A DNA stretch of 36,402 nt from Deltaproteobacteria bacterium (lineage in GTDB: Bacteria > Desulfobacterota > Binatia > UBA9968), in NCBI GenBank assembly GCA_016210115.1, contig JACQUW010000386.1, forward strand, positions 1 through 36,402, written 5' to 3'. This document shows positions 7,570 to 16,489 of this stretch, one piece after another (position 1 is the stretch's first letter; every line of letters starts with the position of its first letter). The translations under genes and the position numbers were made by a program. The notes under the pieces are model-generated. The model had not been told where the DNA came from and made no database searches. It saw nothing but the letters and a program-made list of their open reading frames with translations.

Positions 7570-9462
7570 TCACGCCGCCGGGGTCAACCTCTCTCTGCGG
7601 ATTTCCTCCCGTCTTTTCGCGGTGGCCGGCTGATCGATCTTGGAGCCGTCGCGCCGCACGACTCCATAAATCCGTTCGGCAAACTCCGGCGAGACGATCT
7701 CATCGAGGATGTCCTGCCTCACCAACTCCGGATCCCTTTCAATCGGATCGCCGAATCCGCCGCCTCCGAGCCATGCGAGATAGAAGCAGTCGCCCTCGTC
7801 AATGCGCGTATAGCCTTTCGGGGGCAAGAACTCCTTCTCTCCCTGAATCTCCTCGAGGTTCTGAGGAATTTTTCCTTCCTGCAACAAGGAACCCGCGTTC
7901 GATTTCCTGATTTTGATAAACCGGCCCTGGCGCGCGGGAAGTCCTCCGGCCATGCCCAGGGCGATGGCAGGTTCAATACCGGCCCCGCTCAGTGCCACGT
8001 CGACGTACTTTGTCGGCGATTTGTGCAGGCTGAAACAAAGCTCCCCTCCCGCCCCGCCGCGAAATTTTCCCGCGCCGGCCGAGTTCTTTTCTTCGCGCCT
8101 GAAGAAAAAGAGGAGAGGGTATCGCTGCTCGTATTCTTCGATATTGCCGATTCGAACCTTGGGCGTTTGAATCGTGCCTGCGGTCCCGACGCCATCCTTG
8201 TAAGTGCGCGCGCCCATTCCCCCGGCGCATTCATCCATGATCGGCCACACAAAAAACTTGCCGTACTGATCTATGCCGACAGGCAAGGCGAAATGCACGG
8301 ACCAGCCAAACACGCTGCTGGCCTCGCGGCGCAGCTCCTCGCCGCTCGCCAGAAGCATCTTGGAAAGCACGTCCTGGACGGCAAAGACCACAATCCCTCC
8401 TCCGGCCGGCATGCCCTGGCTGACTGCGGCCGGAAATTTTGCGTTGATGATGCAGTTCTCAGGCAGCTTGAGCTCCAGCGGTTTCAGGATACCTTCGTTC
8501 CAGGGAATGTCATAAAAAAGGCGCCCCGCGAGAATTGCAAAAGCGCATCCCATCGCCGCATGATAAGTCGCGTTCACGGAGGTCGACGCCTGCGGCGACG
8601 AGCCGGTGTAATCCAACGTCAAGCGGTCACCTGTCTTTTTCGCGGTGAGCTGGATCCGGAAAAGATTGGGTTGTATGCCATCGTGCTCAAGATACGTCAC
8701 CGACCGCCACTCGCCGTCGGCAATTTTGCGGAGCTTTTCCCGCGCGAGACGCTCGGAATATCGAATCAGCTCCTGGCTCAACCGCTCGTACGTTTCCAGT
8801 CCGTACTTCTCAATCAACTCCTGCGCGCGCTTGATCAGAACATTGTTGGAGGCGACCTTTGAAAGAATGTCGAGCTCCACGGTATCCGGAAGACGAACCA
8901 TGCCTTTGATGGTGTTGAAGACATCCTCGCACCGCTCCCCCCCTCTCATCACCCGCAGGCCCCGCAATCTGAGACCTTCTTGAAACGTATCCGTCGCCCG
9001 CGGGCAAAACCCTCCCGCATCAATCGCGCCGGTATCGGGAATGTGCGTCAGAGAGGCACAGAACCCCACCCGCTTTCCCTTCCAGAATATCGGCGCCACA
9101 AGCGTTTGATCGGGCGGATGCATTCCTCCCAGGTAAGGGTCCGAGAAGATAAACATGTCTCCTTCGTGGATTCCGATGGTGTGCTCATAGTTCTGGATCA
9201 GGTACTTGACAATCTCGGCGATGCTTTTCACGTGAAGCAGAATCCCGCCGCCCGTCAGGATAAGATGCCCGTCCGCGGTGTAGTAAGACTGGGTATATTC
9301 TCTGACCGTCACCACCACCTCGGAGCCCGAGGTCCGCACGAGAACGGCTCCAGCCTCATTGATCGCCGCCAGCATTTTGTTCTTGATAATCTCGAAGGTG
9401 ATCGGGTCAAGCTTAACCGGCTCCCGTTTTCTATTCGCTTTCGCCCCTCTGACCTTTTTCAT
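7570..9462 (-). CDS. hyuB: HyuB-type subunit 2
   Basis: 630 residues, full HyuB domain with a basic 15-residue N-terminal extension before LDPITFEIIKNKM. Metal-site motifs: D108-P109, H115 and D118 (GGMHPPD), H140 and D143 (LTHIPDTG), and a C-terminal WLGGGGFGDPIERDP. The first residue of the usual NDP triplet is serine (S107). GGAG sits 6 bases before the ATG at 9462. It is encoded 41 bases after hyuA2 and followed by a separate gamma gene, giving the three-gene order hyuA-hyuB-gamma seen for acetone-carboxylase-type enzymes. Role: catalytic half of an ATP-dependent amide-ring hydrolase or carboxylase; which of the two is not decided by sequence. Confidence 0.9.
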   Translation of the reverse strand: MKKVRGAKANRKREPVKLDPITFEIIKNKMLAAINEAGAVLVRTSGSEVVVTVREYTQSYYTADGHLILTGGGILLHVKSIAEIVKYLIQNYEHTIGIHEGDMFIFSDPYLGGMHPPDQTLVAPIFWKGKRVGFCASLTHIPDTGAIDAGGFCPRATDTFQEGLRLRGLRVMRGGERCEDVFNTIKGMVRLPDTVELDILSKVASNNVLIKRAQELIEKYGLETYERLSQELIRYSERLAREKLRKIADGEWRSVTYLEHDGIQPNLFRIQLTAKKTGDRLTLDYTGSSPQASTSVNATYHAAMGCAFAILAGRLFYDIPWNEGILKPLELKLPENCIINAKFPAAVSQGMPAGGGIVVFAVQDVLSKMLLASGEELRREASSVFGWSVHFALPVGIDQYGKFFVWPIMDECAGGMGARTYKDGVGTAGTIQTPKVRIGNIEEYEQRYPLLFFFRREEKNSAGAGKFRGGAGGELCFSLHKSPTKYVDVALSGAGIEPAIALGMAGGLPARQGRFIKIRKSNAGSLLQEGKIPQNLEEIQGEKEFLPPKGYTRIDEGDCFYLAWLGGGGFGDPIERDPELVRQDILDEIVSPEFAERIYGVVRRDGSKIDQPATAKRREEIRRERLTPAA

Positions 9463-9503
9463 TTTGTTCTCCGTTTTTTCCCTCGGGTTAACGCAGCCGA
9501 ATC

Positions 9504-11630
9504 CTACTTTATGAGCACATTCATGTAGGGATCCACCTCCGCTGTGCGCTCCGGTGGAATGACGATCGTGGTCGTTGGATAATCCACAATAGCCGGCCCC
9601 TGGACTCTATTGCCCGTCGCCAGAGAAGGGCCGTCGAAGACAGGTGTCGGAACAAACTTGCCTCCCCTCCGGGAAGCGCGCCGTCCCGCGCATGGCTTCA
9701 CCTGCCGGAAATAGACGTTACGCAAATCTTTTCTCGCCGGCTTTGCGCGGCCGGAGACAACCGCCTGCCGCCTCAACGGGGGCTTGGGAATTTTCCCTAT
9801 CGCGTCGACTCGAAAAAGGACTGCCTCCATTCCGGCATCGGCAAGCGCCGTCCCCTTGCCATAGAGCTTTTCATAGAGCTGGAAAAAAACCTTCCCGAGT
9901 TTCTCAAGGTCCGCTTGGGTGAGCGACTTTGAAGGAACAGGCACGCTCACCTCATGCACCTGGAGAACATAGCGCATATCGACCTCGCGGCGCAGTTGCT
10001 GAGCCGGCTTGGCAACCCCGTCTTTCTCGAGATCCCGCCGCGCCCGATCTTCCAGCTCGGCAAAAATCTCATTCACGTTTTTGGGGTCGAGAGGAAAGAC
10101 CATCTTTCTGCTCAGCTCGTACTTGTGCAGGATCTCCATCCTCGTGGCCCCAAAAGCGGAAAAGATCGAAGCGGTCGTAGGCACAATGATCAAAGGCGCG
10201 TTCAGATCCGCCCCGTATTCGGCGGCATGAATGGGACCGGCTCCGCCGTAGGCAAATAGAACCATTTCTCTAGGATCATGGCCTCTTTGCACCGTCAAGA
10301 CTCGTATGGCGTTCGCCATATTGGCGTTGACGATGTCGTAAACTCCTGCAGCCGCCTCTACCGGATCTATTTTCAAAGGATGGGCGAGTCGTTCTTCGAC
10401 CGCCTTGAAGGCCTTATCCTTGTCAAGCTTCATTGTTCCGCCGAGAAAGTAATCCGCGTCCAGGTAGCCCAACACCAAATTGGCGTCGGTTACCGTCGGC
10501 TCGGTCCCGCCCCGGCCGTAGCAAGCGGGGCCGGGATTGGCGCCGGCGCTGTCCGGGCCCACATGCATGATTTTGTGATCATCCACCCAGCAGATGCTTC
10601 CCCCACCCGCGCCGATCGATGTGACGTCGACCATGGGAATAGCCAACGGATATTGTCCCACGGACGGCTCCATCGCCATTTGCGGCCTGCCTTCGAGAAT
10701 AAGACCCACGTCGAATGTGGTCCCTCCGACATCGGTACAAATGATGTTTTTATATCCCATCAGCGCGCCGAGGGACTGGGCGCCAATGAGCCCTGCCACA
10801 GGACCGGAAGCTATGGAATGAATGCCTCGCTCGGAGGCATCTTCGATGGGAAGAACACCGCCGCTGGACTGAACGATAAGAGGACGCGCGTTAAGACCCT
10901 CATCCCTGAGGGTGCGCGCAAGTGCGCTATAATAACGCCCCACCGTAACCGAAAGGAAGGCGTTGACCACCGTCGAAGACATTCTCTCGAACTCCCCCAG
11001 GACTGGGACAAGATCGCTGGAAAGGGTCACCCGCATCTCCGGAGCCATTTCCTGTATGATTTCTCTGATCCTTCTTTCATGGGTAGGGTTCATGAATGAC
11101 CAGAGAAGACAGACCGCCACGGCCTCAATGCCTTCCTTCTTGTAGCGCTCGATTGCGGCGTATACTTCCGCCTCGCTCAAAGGCACAAGAACCTCGCCTT
11201 GGAAGTCAACCCTCTCGGTCACCTCTTCTATGAGATGATAGGGCACAATGGCGCGAGGTTTTTCCGTCGCAAGGATATGTTTCACCTCATCATCGGAAAG
11301 TCCCACGACTCTGCCATAAGCCCTTTGAATGGCCATGACACCTTTGTGGCCTCGCGTCGTGATGAGGCCGGTCCTGGCTCCGTGCCATGTCACAACGGCG
11401 TTCGTCGCCGCAGTGGAGCCGTGATTGAAGAGAAGACAGTTCTTTAGGATTTCACTGAGCGGCTGTTTCGCCTGTTTCGCGCCTTCTTTGAGAGAATTAA
11501 CGACGCCTTCGGCGAAGTCTGGCGGAGTTGAAAGCGCTTTTCCGATATAGGTATCGCCTCTCGCGCCAATAACGATCGCATCCGTAAAAGTTCCACCCGT
11601 ATCCACGCCGATAATATATTTACCCGCCAT
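9504..11630 (-). CDS. hyuA: HyuA-type ATP-binding subunit 2
   Basis: 708 residues from the ATG at 11630. A longer reading from 11669 adds 13 residues (MWERARVRGQAGF) that are encoded by a dispersed hairpin repeat, so the inner start is preferred; a GGCGGGG stretch precedes it. Family motifs in order: GVDTGGTFTD at 8-17, the HGSTAATNAVV segment, CTDVGGTTFDVG, GAGGGSICWVD, GANPGPACYG, TVTDANLVLGY and YGGAGPIHA. The C-terminal part carries an unusual Arg/Lys-rich insertion (around GRRASRRGGK) not present in the other three copies. Partner of hyuB2 and the free gamma protein. Confidence 0.9.
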   Translation of the reverse strand: MAGKYIIGVDTGGTFTDAIVIGARGDTYIGKALSTPPDFAEGVVNSLKEGAKQAKQPLSEILKNCLLFNHGSTAATNAVVTWHGARTGLITTRGHKGVMAIQRAYGRVVGLSDDEVKHILATEKPRAIVPYHLIEEVTERVDFQGEVLVPLSEAEVYAAIERYKKEGIEAVAVCLLWSFMNPTHERRIREIIQEMAPEMRVTLSSDLVPVLGEFERMSSTVVNAFLSVTVGRYYSALARTLRDEGLNARPLIVQSSGGVLPIEDASERGIHSIASGPVAGLIGAQSLGALMGYKNIICTDVGGTTFDVGLILEGRPQMAMEPSVGQYPLAIPMVDVTSIGAGGGSICWVDDHKIMHVGPDSAGANPGPACYGRGGTEPTVTDANLVLGYLDADYFLGGTMKLDKDKAFKAVEERLAHPLKIDPVEAAAGVYDIVNANMANAIRVLTVQRGHDPREMVLFAYGGAGPIHAAEYGADLNAPLIIVPTTASIFSAFGATRMEILHKYELSRKMVFPLDPKNVNEIFAELEDRARRDLEKDGVAKPAQQLRREVDMRYVLQVHEVSVPVPSKSLTQADLEKLGKVFFQLYEKLYGKGTALADAGMEAVLFRVDAIGKIPKPPLRRQAVVSGRAKPARKDLRNVYFRQVKPCAGRRASRRGGKFVPTPVFDGPSLATGNRVQGPAIVDYPTTTIVIPPERTAEVDPYMNVLIK

Positions 11631-11643
11631 AAACCCCGCCTGT

Positions 11644-11679
11644 CCCCTCACCCTCGCCCTCTCCCACAAGGGGAGAGGG
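11644..11679. repeat. Dispersed hairpin repeat upstream of hyuA2
   Basis: CCCTCTCCC (11657-11665) pairs perfectly with GGGAGAGGG (11671-11679) around a 5-base loop, preceded by the box CCCCTCACCCT. A degenerate inverted copy lies at 51-72. It falls in the 187-base gap between the amidase gene and hyuA2 and accounts for the spurious N-terminal extension of hyuA2. As RNA it would form a strong stem-loop in the operon transcript, possibly stabilising or separating segments. Confidence 0.6.
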
Positions 11680-11732
11680 AACTAAAAAATCTCCCCTCGT
11701 TTGACCGCGACAAGATTACCTTTTTCTCTCCT

Positions 11733-11764
11733 CCCCCCTTGCGGTTGACGATTAAGGTGGGGGG
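11733..11764. other. Imperfect C/G-rich stem-loop after the amidase gene
   Basis: CCCCCCTT (11733-11740) can pair with AAGGTGGGGGG (11754-11764) with one bulged base. On the minus strand it is followed by a purine-rich stretch and no U-run, so terminator function is doubtful. With the neighbouring hairpin repeat it may reduce read-through from the amidase gene into hyuA2. Confidence 0.2.
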
Positions 11765-11817
11765 TGATTTCTCGATCATCTTTGTTGCTTTCACTATTCG
11801 CCGAATATTGCAGCCTT

Positions 11818-12471
11818 TTACTCGTTCGCCGGTTCGTATTTTGCAACCCAGTCCAGGACCTCCCTGAGCGGCATTACATCACAGTACTTTTGCCCTATGT
11901 CGAAAAGATTTGCGGCATGGGGGCCTTCAGCTCTATCCCCAACACACTCCTCGGGAACCACCCCGCGGTAACCGTATTGCAAGGCATCGATGCAAGTCGC
12001 ACGCACACAACCGCTCGTCGTGCAACCAGTGATAATCAAGCCGTCCACACCCATACTCGTGAGCGTGGCCTGGAGATGAGTCCCGAAGAAACCAGACGGA
12101 TATTTCTTGTAGACGAGAATATCGTCTGCTGTTTTTCCCAATCGAGGATCGATCTCAACCCATTTTGAGCCGAACTTGAGCCAGCTCAGCGCGGGAACTT
12201 TTCTTGCCCAGACTCCCGCGTCCTTCAGATGGTCCTCGTACGCGCAGGAGGTAAAGAAGACCGGAATATTCTTCTTGTGCGCCGCGACAATAAGGTCCTT
12301 GCAGGATTCGACCACGCGATCCAAATTCCCCCCCAAAGGACAGGTAGGGTCGGTGAATCCCAACTGAAGGTCGATGACAATAACGGCCGGCTTTTTGCCA
12401 AACCCCATTCGCCCGCCGAGACCGTGCTCTTGATAAAACTTGCGGTCCTTTTCAAAGGGATCAGTCGCCAT
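11818..12471 (-). CDS. Isochorismatase-fold amidase 1 (N-carbamoylsarcosinase-like)
   Basis: 217 residues, cytosolic cysteine hydrolase of the isochorismatase superfamily (PF00857). The Asp-Lys-Cys triad is visible: D34 in VIDLQLGFTD, K122 before KYPSGFFGT and C155 in TTSGCVRAT, followed by DALQYGYRG. The KxYxSxFFGT and TSGCVRAT signatures are those of N-carbamoylsarcosine amidohydrolase, which releases ammonia and CO2 from an N-carbamoyl group. It is 23 bases after a PuuE-like gene, with CAGGAGG 5 bases before the ATG. Pairing with a ring-opening enzyme suggests it cleaves the opened ureide or carbamoyl compound; the actual substrate is inferred. A paralogue of identical length lies at 19238-19891, roughly 70% identical by eye. 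Confidence 0.88.
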   Translation of the reverse strand: MATDPFEKDRKFYQEHGLGGRMGFGKKPAVIVIDLQLGFTDPTCPLGGNLDRVVESCKDLIVAAHKKNIPVFFTSCAYEDHLKDAGVWARKVPALSWLKFGSKWVEIDPRLGKTADDILVYKKYPSGFFGTHLQATLTSMGVDGLIITGCTTSGCVRATCIDALQYGYRGVVPEECVGDRAEGPHAANLFDIGQKYCDVMPLREVLDWVAKYEPANE

Positions 12472-12494
12472 AAAACCTCCTGAGACAATCTGAT

Positions 12495-13364
12495 CTAGGC
12501 GGCGGCATAGTAGTGATCATAGTACCACTGGGCGATCTCCCCGCCTGTCGTTATCCAGACGTCTTTTTGCCGCGCGATATAGCTCAGGGCTTTTTCGAAA
12601 TACTTTTGCCGGTAGGGAACATTGATAATGAACGGGTGCAAGGCAATCGCCATGACCCGCCCGTGGACCTTCCCTTCCTCATAAAGGACATCGAACTGAT
12701 CCTTGATCGCCTGCATGTACCCCTCAGCCGTGCCCTTGTTCGCCAGAAAAAACGGTATGTCATTCAATTCAAGCGTATAGGGAACAGAGATCAATTTCCC
12801 CTGCCTGACTTTCATTGGATAGGGCTGATCATCATTGCACCAGTCGCAGAGGTAACGGATCCCTTCTTCGGCGAGAACGTCAGGGGTGTTAAGCGTTTCC
12901 GCCAGAGCCGGGCCCAACCAGCCCTCCGGCGCTTTACCCACGGATTTTGTGATCGTCTGGACCGTCTCGCGGATGATCTTTCTCTCTTCCTCTTCGGAGA
13001 GTCCCGTGAGGAGCTTTGAGTTTGTAATCGCGTGTCCCATGAACTCCCAATTTCTCTTCTTTCCTTCTTCGATGATGACGGGATATTGGCTGCACACCGC
13101 TGAGTTAAGGGCCACCGTTCCTCGCATGCCGTATTTGTCCAGCAGATCCATCAATCTCCAAACCCCGACGCGGACCGAGTAATCCCTCCACGCGTAGTCC
13201 AGAACATCCGGGACGAGGTTCGTGGGGTAGATCGCCGTGGAGGGGACCTCGAACTCGTAATGTTCGATATTCGGGATGATCCAAACCGCCACTCTGGCGC
13301 CGTTTGGCCATTTAAGCGGTTTTCTCTTTATGATTGGCGAATAGTCGAATCGATTGTGATCCAT
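12495..13364 (-). CDS. PuuE-like polysaccharide-deacetylase-fold protein 1
   Basis: 289 residues of the polysaccharide deacetylase/NodB fold, in the branch related to the allantoinase PuuE and annotated in purine and hydantoin clusters. The classic TFDDG metal motif is absent, and the HxxxH pair is H111-A-I-T-N115, with Asn replacing the second His, so zinc-type deacetylation is unlikely. Conserved blocks include NRFDYSPII, WPNGARVAVWI, LAEEGIRYLCDW and NDDQPYPMKV. No signal peptide is visible, which argues against a cell-wall substrate. AAGGGGGG lies upstream of the ATG at 13364. It sits between DUF1329 copy A and the amidase, so cyclic-amide ring opening is the best guess. Closest local paralogue: 19915-20787, about 75% identical by eye. 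Confidence 0.82.
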   Translation of the reverse strand: MDHNRFDYSPIIKRKPLKWPNGARVAVWIIPNIEHYEFEVPSTAIYPTNLVPDVLDYAWRDYSVRVGVWRLMDLLDKYGMRGTVALNSAVCSQYPVIIEEGKKRNWEFMGHAITNSKLLTGLSEEEERKIIRETVQTITKSVGKAPEGWLGPALAETLNTPDVLAEEGIRYLCDWCNDDQPYPMKVRQGKLISVPYTLELNDIPFFLANKGTAEGYMQAIKDQFDVLYEEGKVHGRVMAIALHPFIINVPYRQKYFEKALSYIARQKDVWITTGGEIAQWYYDHYYAAA

Positions 13365-13426
13365 AGACCCCCCTTCTCTCCCGGTTCATAGAACGCCGTC
13401 TATATGCCGGTGCGTCATTATCATCT

Positions 13427-14791
13427 TTATCGGCGCGCTCTGCGGAGCATTGCGCTCTGCGTGATCCAATCTTCTATCGTCAGGTTTGCATTGACCCTGA
13501 AGTCAATATCTCCCACCTTATCGTAGAAATTAACGTTGGAATGATAGTCTCTTTGCAGGTCCGCGAAGACAATTCCTGTCAAGTCCACCGCCTCCGCGCC
13601 CGCATTGTCAGATCTCCCCGTTTTTCCGGTGAGGAAGACGAAAAACTTCCATAGTTTTCCAGCCATATCCCAGATATCTGCCATTTGGGAACGCTGGTAA
13701 ATACCATCAATATATAACCGCTTCCTGCTATAGTTAGCCCCGGGAAGATGCGGAACTCCGTCGACCAAAAGCATTTCAGGCCGCAGTTCCCAGGTGGATC
13801 GGGGAAATTTCTCGTCCGAAGGAGGAAAAATAAAGTCTTCCTTAGTAGCCCCCTTTGCCCTCGCGCCTATATTGCTCGCCGAAGGCGCCAGCATTGGCTT
13901 GCGCCCTTCCAGTTTCCAAGACCAGGTAAGCACTGGATCGTTTTGGAGGTCCAAGTCGCTTGTATAGTATGTGGAGTAGGGCGACGCAGATTCAAATCGC
14001 TGGGTCGAAGGGACACGCCGGGTCCGTCTCAGCGTTGGGATGTAGAGATCTGTATCGGGGAGCTTGGCAGCATCGTAATAAATGGTACTGGCCACTGCCA
14101 GACCATAGACATCAAAAGGTTCCGTCAAGGATAATAGAGTCCGATGAATCTCATCTTTATATTTCGGCAGAACAGGTTTGGGATCGACGACGAGCCGTCC
14201 TACAGTCTGAATCTGCATGTAGATGGCGCCATCCCGTCGAAGCACGCTTCCGTTAGAATCGATTCCGATCACCTTCGAGATGACTCTCAGATCATCATAG
14301 CGGCGTGGGTTAAATTTGTAATTCCAGACCGCCTCGAGCGCCGTGTTAGGTTCCGGGAAAGGAGCGCCGCCAATCCACGGCCGGCCATCCTTGTGCCAGA
14401 GCTGCCCGTTCTTATCCAAAACGGCCTGACCTTTGTTGCGCAGCGTAGCATCCACCCAAAACTTGGGATTTACGGCATCCGGCCGGAGGTCCGTCTCTGC
14501 GATTTTTATCTGGCCTCCACGTTGAAGCTCTACAAGGAGACCCTCCGGCGCAATATCCTTTATCAAGGCAGCGTTGTCCTTTGAGATCACCATTCCGGGT
14601 TTGACCCGGCCTTTGGTGTATTTCTCGATGGAAAGCACCTCGTCGGGATAAGCCGCCGCAATGCTCTTACCGCTCCCGATGAGGGGCAACAGAGGCTGAA
14701 GCAATCCTGCGCCAGCCCAGGCCCCTGCCGCCTTGAGAATGTTCCGTCTCGTCCAATAATCCCGGTAGTTGAGTTCCTTGTGCTCTTTCAT
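13427..14791 (-). CDS. DUF1329 family Tat-exported protein, copy A
   Basis: 454 residues, DUF1329 family (PF07044), a predicted LolA-like periplasmic fold usually encoded beside DUF1302 outer-membrane barrels. The N-terminus has a twin-arginine signal: T14-R15-R16-x-I-L-K20, a hydrophobic stretch with AGAWAGAGLLQP, and a likely cleavage after A45-A46-A47. The mature part contains RVKPGM, VLDKNGQLW and LPDTDLYIPTLRRTRRVPSTQRFE, the strongest family block, and ends ITQSAMLRRARR. GAGGAGGG precedes the ATG at 14791. It is about 85% identical by eye, without gaps, to copy B. It has no DUF1302 partner beside it. Proposed role: binding or handing over a lipophilic substrate across the periplasm; unproven. 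Confidence 0.87.
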   Translation of the reverse strand: MKEHKELNYRDYWTRRNILKAAGAWAGAGLLQPLLPLIGSGKSIAAAYPDEVLSIEKYTKGRVKPGMVISKDNAALIKDIAPEGLLVELQRGGQIKIAETDLRPDAVNPKFWVDATLRNKGQAVLDKNGQLWHKDGRPWIGGAPFPEPNTALEAVWNYKFNPRRYDDLRVISKVIGIDSNGSVLRRDGAIYMQIQTVGRLVVDPKPVLPKYKDEIHRTLLSLTEPFDVYGLAVASTIYYDAAKLPDTDLYIPTLRRTRRVPSTQRFESASPYSTYYTSDLDLQNDPVLTWSWKLEGRKPMLAPSASNIGARAKGATKEDFIFPPSDEKFPRSTWELRPEMLLVDGVPHLPGANYSRKRLYIDGIYQRSQMADIWDMAGKLWKFFVFLTGKTGRSDNAGAEAVDLTGIVFADLQRDYHSNVNFYDKVGDIDFRVNANLTIEDWITQSAMLRRARR

Positions 14792-14914
14792 CGGCTTGCC
14801 CTCCTCGGACTGGAAGAACGCAACATTGGCGATCCTATTAGGGACATTTGTGCCACAGTGCTTTCAGAGGCCCAATTGCAGATTTGTACACTCTGAAAAT
14901 TACTGACTCGCACT

Positions 14915-14939
14915 AAAAAAGCTGACCTTCACGCTTTTT
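14915..14939 (-). terminator. Possible weak intrinsic terminator after the Ntn-hydrolase
   Basis: AAAAAGC (14916-14922) and GCTTTTT (14933-14939) form a 7-bp stem with a 10-base loop in the 162-base gap downstream of the C45-type gene. On the minus strand the second arm ends in a T-run, as expected for a rho-independent stop, but only two G-C pairs support the stem. No convincing promoter was recognised in the remainder of the gap. Confidence 0.35.
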
Positions 14940-14953
14940 GAGAATGAACGATA

Positions 14954-16489
14954 TCAATAGCCCCACAGCATCTTTCGATATTCGGCAAAAGGCTTAAGAT
15001 CAAGGTAATCCCAATCCATATTCCATTCCTTATAGTGACAGGGCCACACGGGAACCCACCAAGCTTCTCCCGTGCTCAAGTTAAAAACCGATGTATTGGC
15101 ATTTCCGCCGATACCCAGGGGATGCTTTTCATCAAATGGCACCATATGACAGCAAAAAGTGCCGCTGAATTGCTTGCGGACGAGCTCAGCCGGAGCATTG
15201 CTTGAATCCGGATCGTACCTTCTGCCCTCCCTGTCATAAGAGTAATGAGACGCCATAAAGTCGCGCATAATCAGTTCGCTATCAATGTTGCCGTAGTTAT
15301 TACTGAGCATCCACATTCCCGACCAAAAACGGTAGTATGAGGCCAGGGTACTTTCTTGATTCTCCGGTTCGTAACAGGCCATGGGCCAGTCGGAATGATA
15401 GACATTATTCTCATCGAAACGCCCCTTGTCACATTTGAAATGGTTTGCTGTGACGATATAGTCCCCGCCCTTTTCTCCCAAATCTCCGGGCCTCCTCACC
15501 GCATAATGCCGAGCGTTTTGCTCCACGCAGAAGGCCTCCGTCGCGTCGGCGAAAACTATGTTTGCGCCTCTTGCTCTGAGCACTGTTTTTCTACCGGTCA
15601 GCTTACGGTATCTCTCAGTCCCAACGGTAACTTTCTCCGAGGCCTCACCGGCAGAGTTTGAAAAAATAACGCCGTAACTTGCCAGAACGAAATCCCTGAT
15701 TCCCGGAGCAGTTGTTTCGTCTGCTTTTGCCCAGTTTTCCTCGGAATATGAACAGCCCGAGGTAAGGCAACACACTCCTGCATCATTCAAAAGACCCCCG
15801 CCTAGGCCACCCAAATTTCCCGCTGTTCCTTGGCCCCAGAAAACGCGCGCGTTTGGGTCCTTCGGGAGAGCCACGTAAGCCACTTGCCTGGTCCAAAACC
15901 CTTCGGCCCCTTCGGGCGTCAGGTGCCCCGCCTGAAGGGCCCGTGCGGCATAGGTTTCACCGGTTCTTGTCGCTCTCCCTCGGACCCACAATGAGTTGCA
16001 ATCGTGACCCTCAATGCGGCCAGAAGGTGTTTTGCCTCCAGCAGCCGGGCGGTCATTGGCAAAATCCCAATTAGGATGGAATGCGGTGTCTGCGAAATTC
16101 AAAGCTGCGGTTTTTAAAACGTGCGAGCAGAGGCCGCCGTCGCTGAATTTGTCCAATTCCTTTCCCGCCCCCTCCGCCATTCCCGCAAAAAACTCCACCA
16201 GTTCCGGGCTCAAAAACGCAAGCTCCTTTAAGTATCTCTCCATATACTGCAAAAAGTATTTAACTCTTTCTTCCCTGCCTCTCCCTTGCTGCCAGAGTCT
16301 TTCAAAAAGCCCGCCCCCCAACACATCAACGTTCCAGAGCATGTCCCAGTTGCGCGCAATATCCTTTGCGCACCTCTGGCCATATTGAACTCCCATCTCT
16401 TTCCAAGTTCCTTTAAGAACTCCAATGAATATAGACCGGCAATGTGGAATTTCAGACTTCAGTCTAAATCGCGTTATCTGATTATCCAT
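14954..16489 (-). CDS. C45-type Ntn-hydrolase (acyl-CoA:6-APA acyltransferase-like)
   Basis: 511 residues. The N-terminal block FIGVLKGTWKEMGVQYG matches the opening of C45 (AAT, PF03417) autoproteolytic amidohydrolases. The likely nucleophile is C164 in EGHDC164NSLWVRG, which in this family becomes the new N-terminus after self-cleavage; downstream are ARALQAGHL, a Gly-rich GNLGGLGGGLLNDAG stretch and YIVTANHF, typical of the beta-sheet core. Members cleave or form amide bonds in lactams, acyl-amino compounds and related molecules. There is no clear signal peptide. GGAGGAAG precedes the ATG at 16489. It is inserted between a PuuE-like gene and DUF1329 copy A, in the place the amidase occupies in the other cassettes, so it may be an alternative amide-cleaving step. 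Long for the family; substrate unknown. Confidence 0.72.
   Translation of the reverse strand: MDNQITRFRLKSEIPHCRSIFIGVLKGTWKEMGVQYGQRCAKDIARNWDMLWNVDVLGGGLFERLWQQGRGREERVKYFLQYMERYLKELAFLSPELVEFFAGMAEGAGKELDKFSDGGLCSHVLKTAALNFADTAFHPNWDFANDRPAAGGKTPSGRIEGHDCNSLWVRGRATRTGETYAARALQAGHLTPEGAEGFWTRQVAYVALPKDPNARVFWGQGTAGNLGGLGGGLLNDAGVCCLTSGCSYSEENWAKADETTAPGIRDFVLASYGVIFSNSAGEASEKVTVGTERYRKLTGRKTVLRARGANIVFADATEAFCVEQNARHYAVRRPGDLGEKGGDYIVTANHFKCDKGRFDENNVYHSDWPMACYEPENQESTLASYYRFWSGMWMLSNNYGNIDSELIMRDFMASHYSYDREGRRYDPDSSNAPAELVRKQFSGTFCCHMVPFDEKHPLGIGGNANTSVFNLSTGEAWWVPVWPCHYKEWNMDWDYLDLKPFAEYRKMLWGY

Noticed and set aside
11631..11669. Longer N-terminus for hyuA2 (MWERARVRGQAGF)
   Set aside because: These codons are the translated hairpin repeat, and the other HyuA proteins begin just before GVDxGGTFTD.
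14843..14855. TGGCAC as a sigma-54 promoter before DUF1329 copy A
   Set aside because: The second element reads TCCCT where TTGCA or TTGCT is required.
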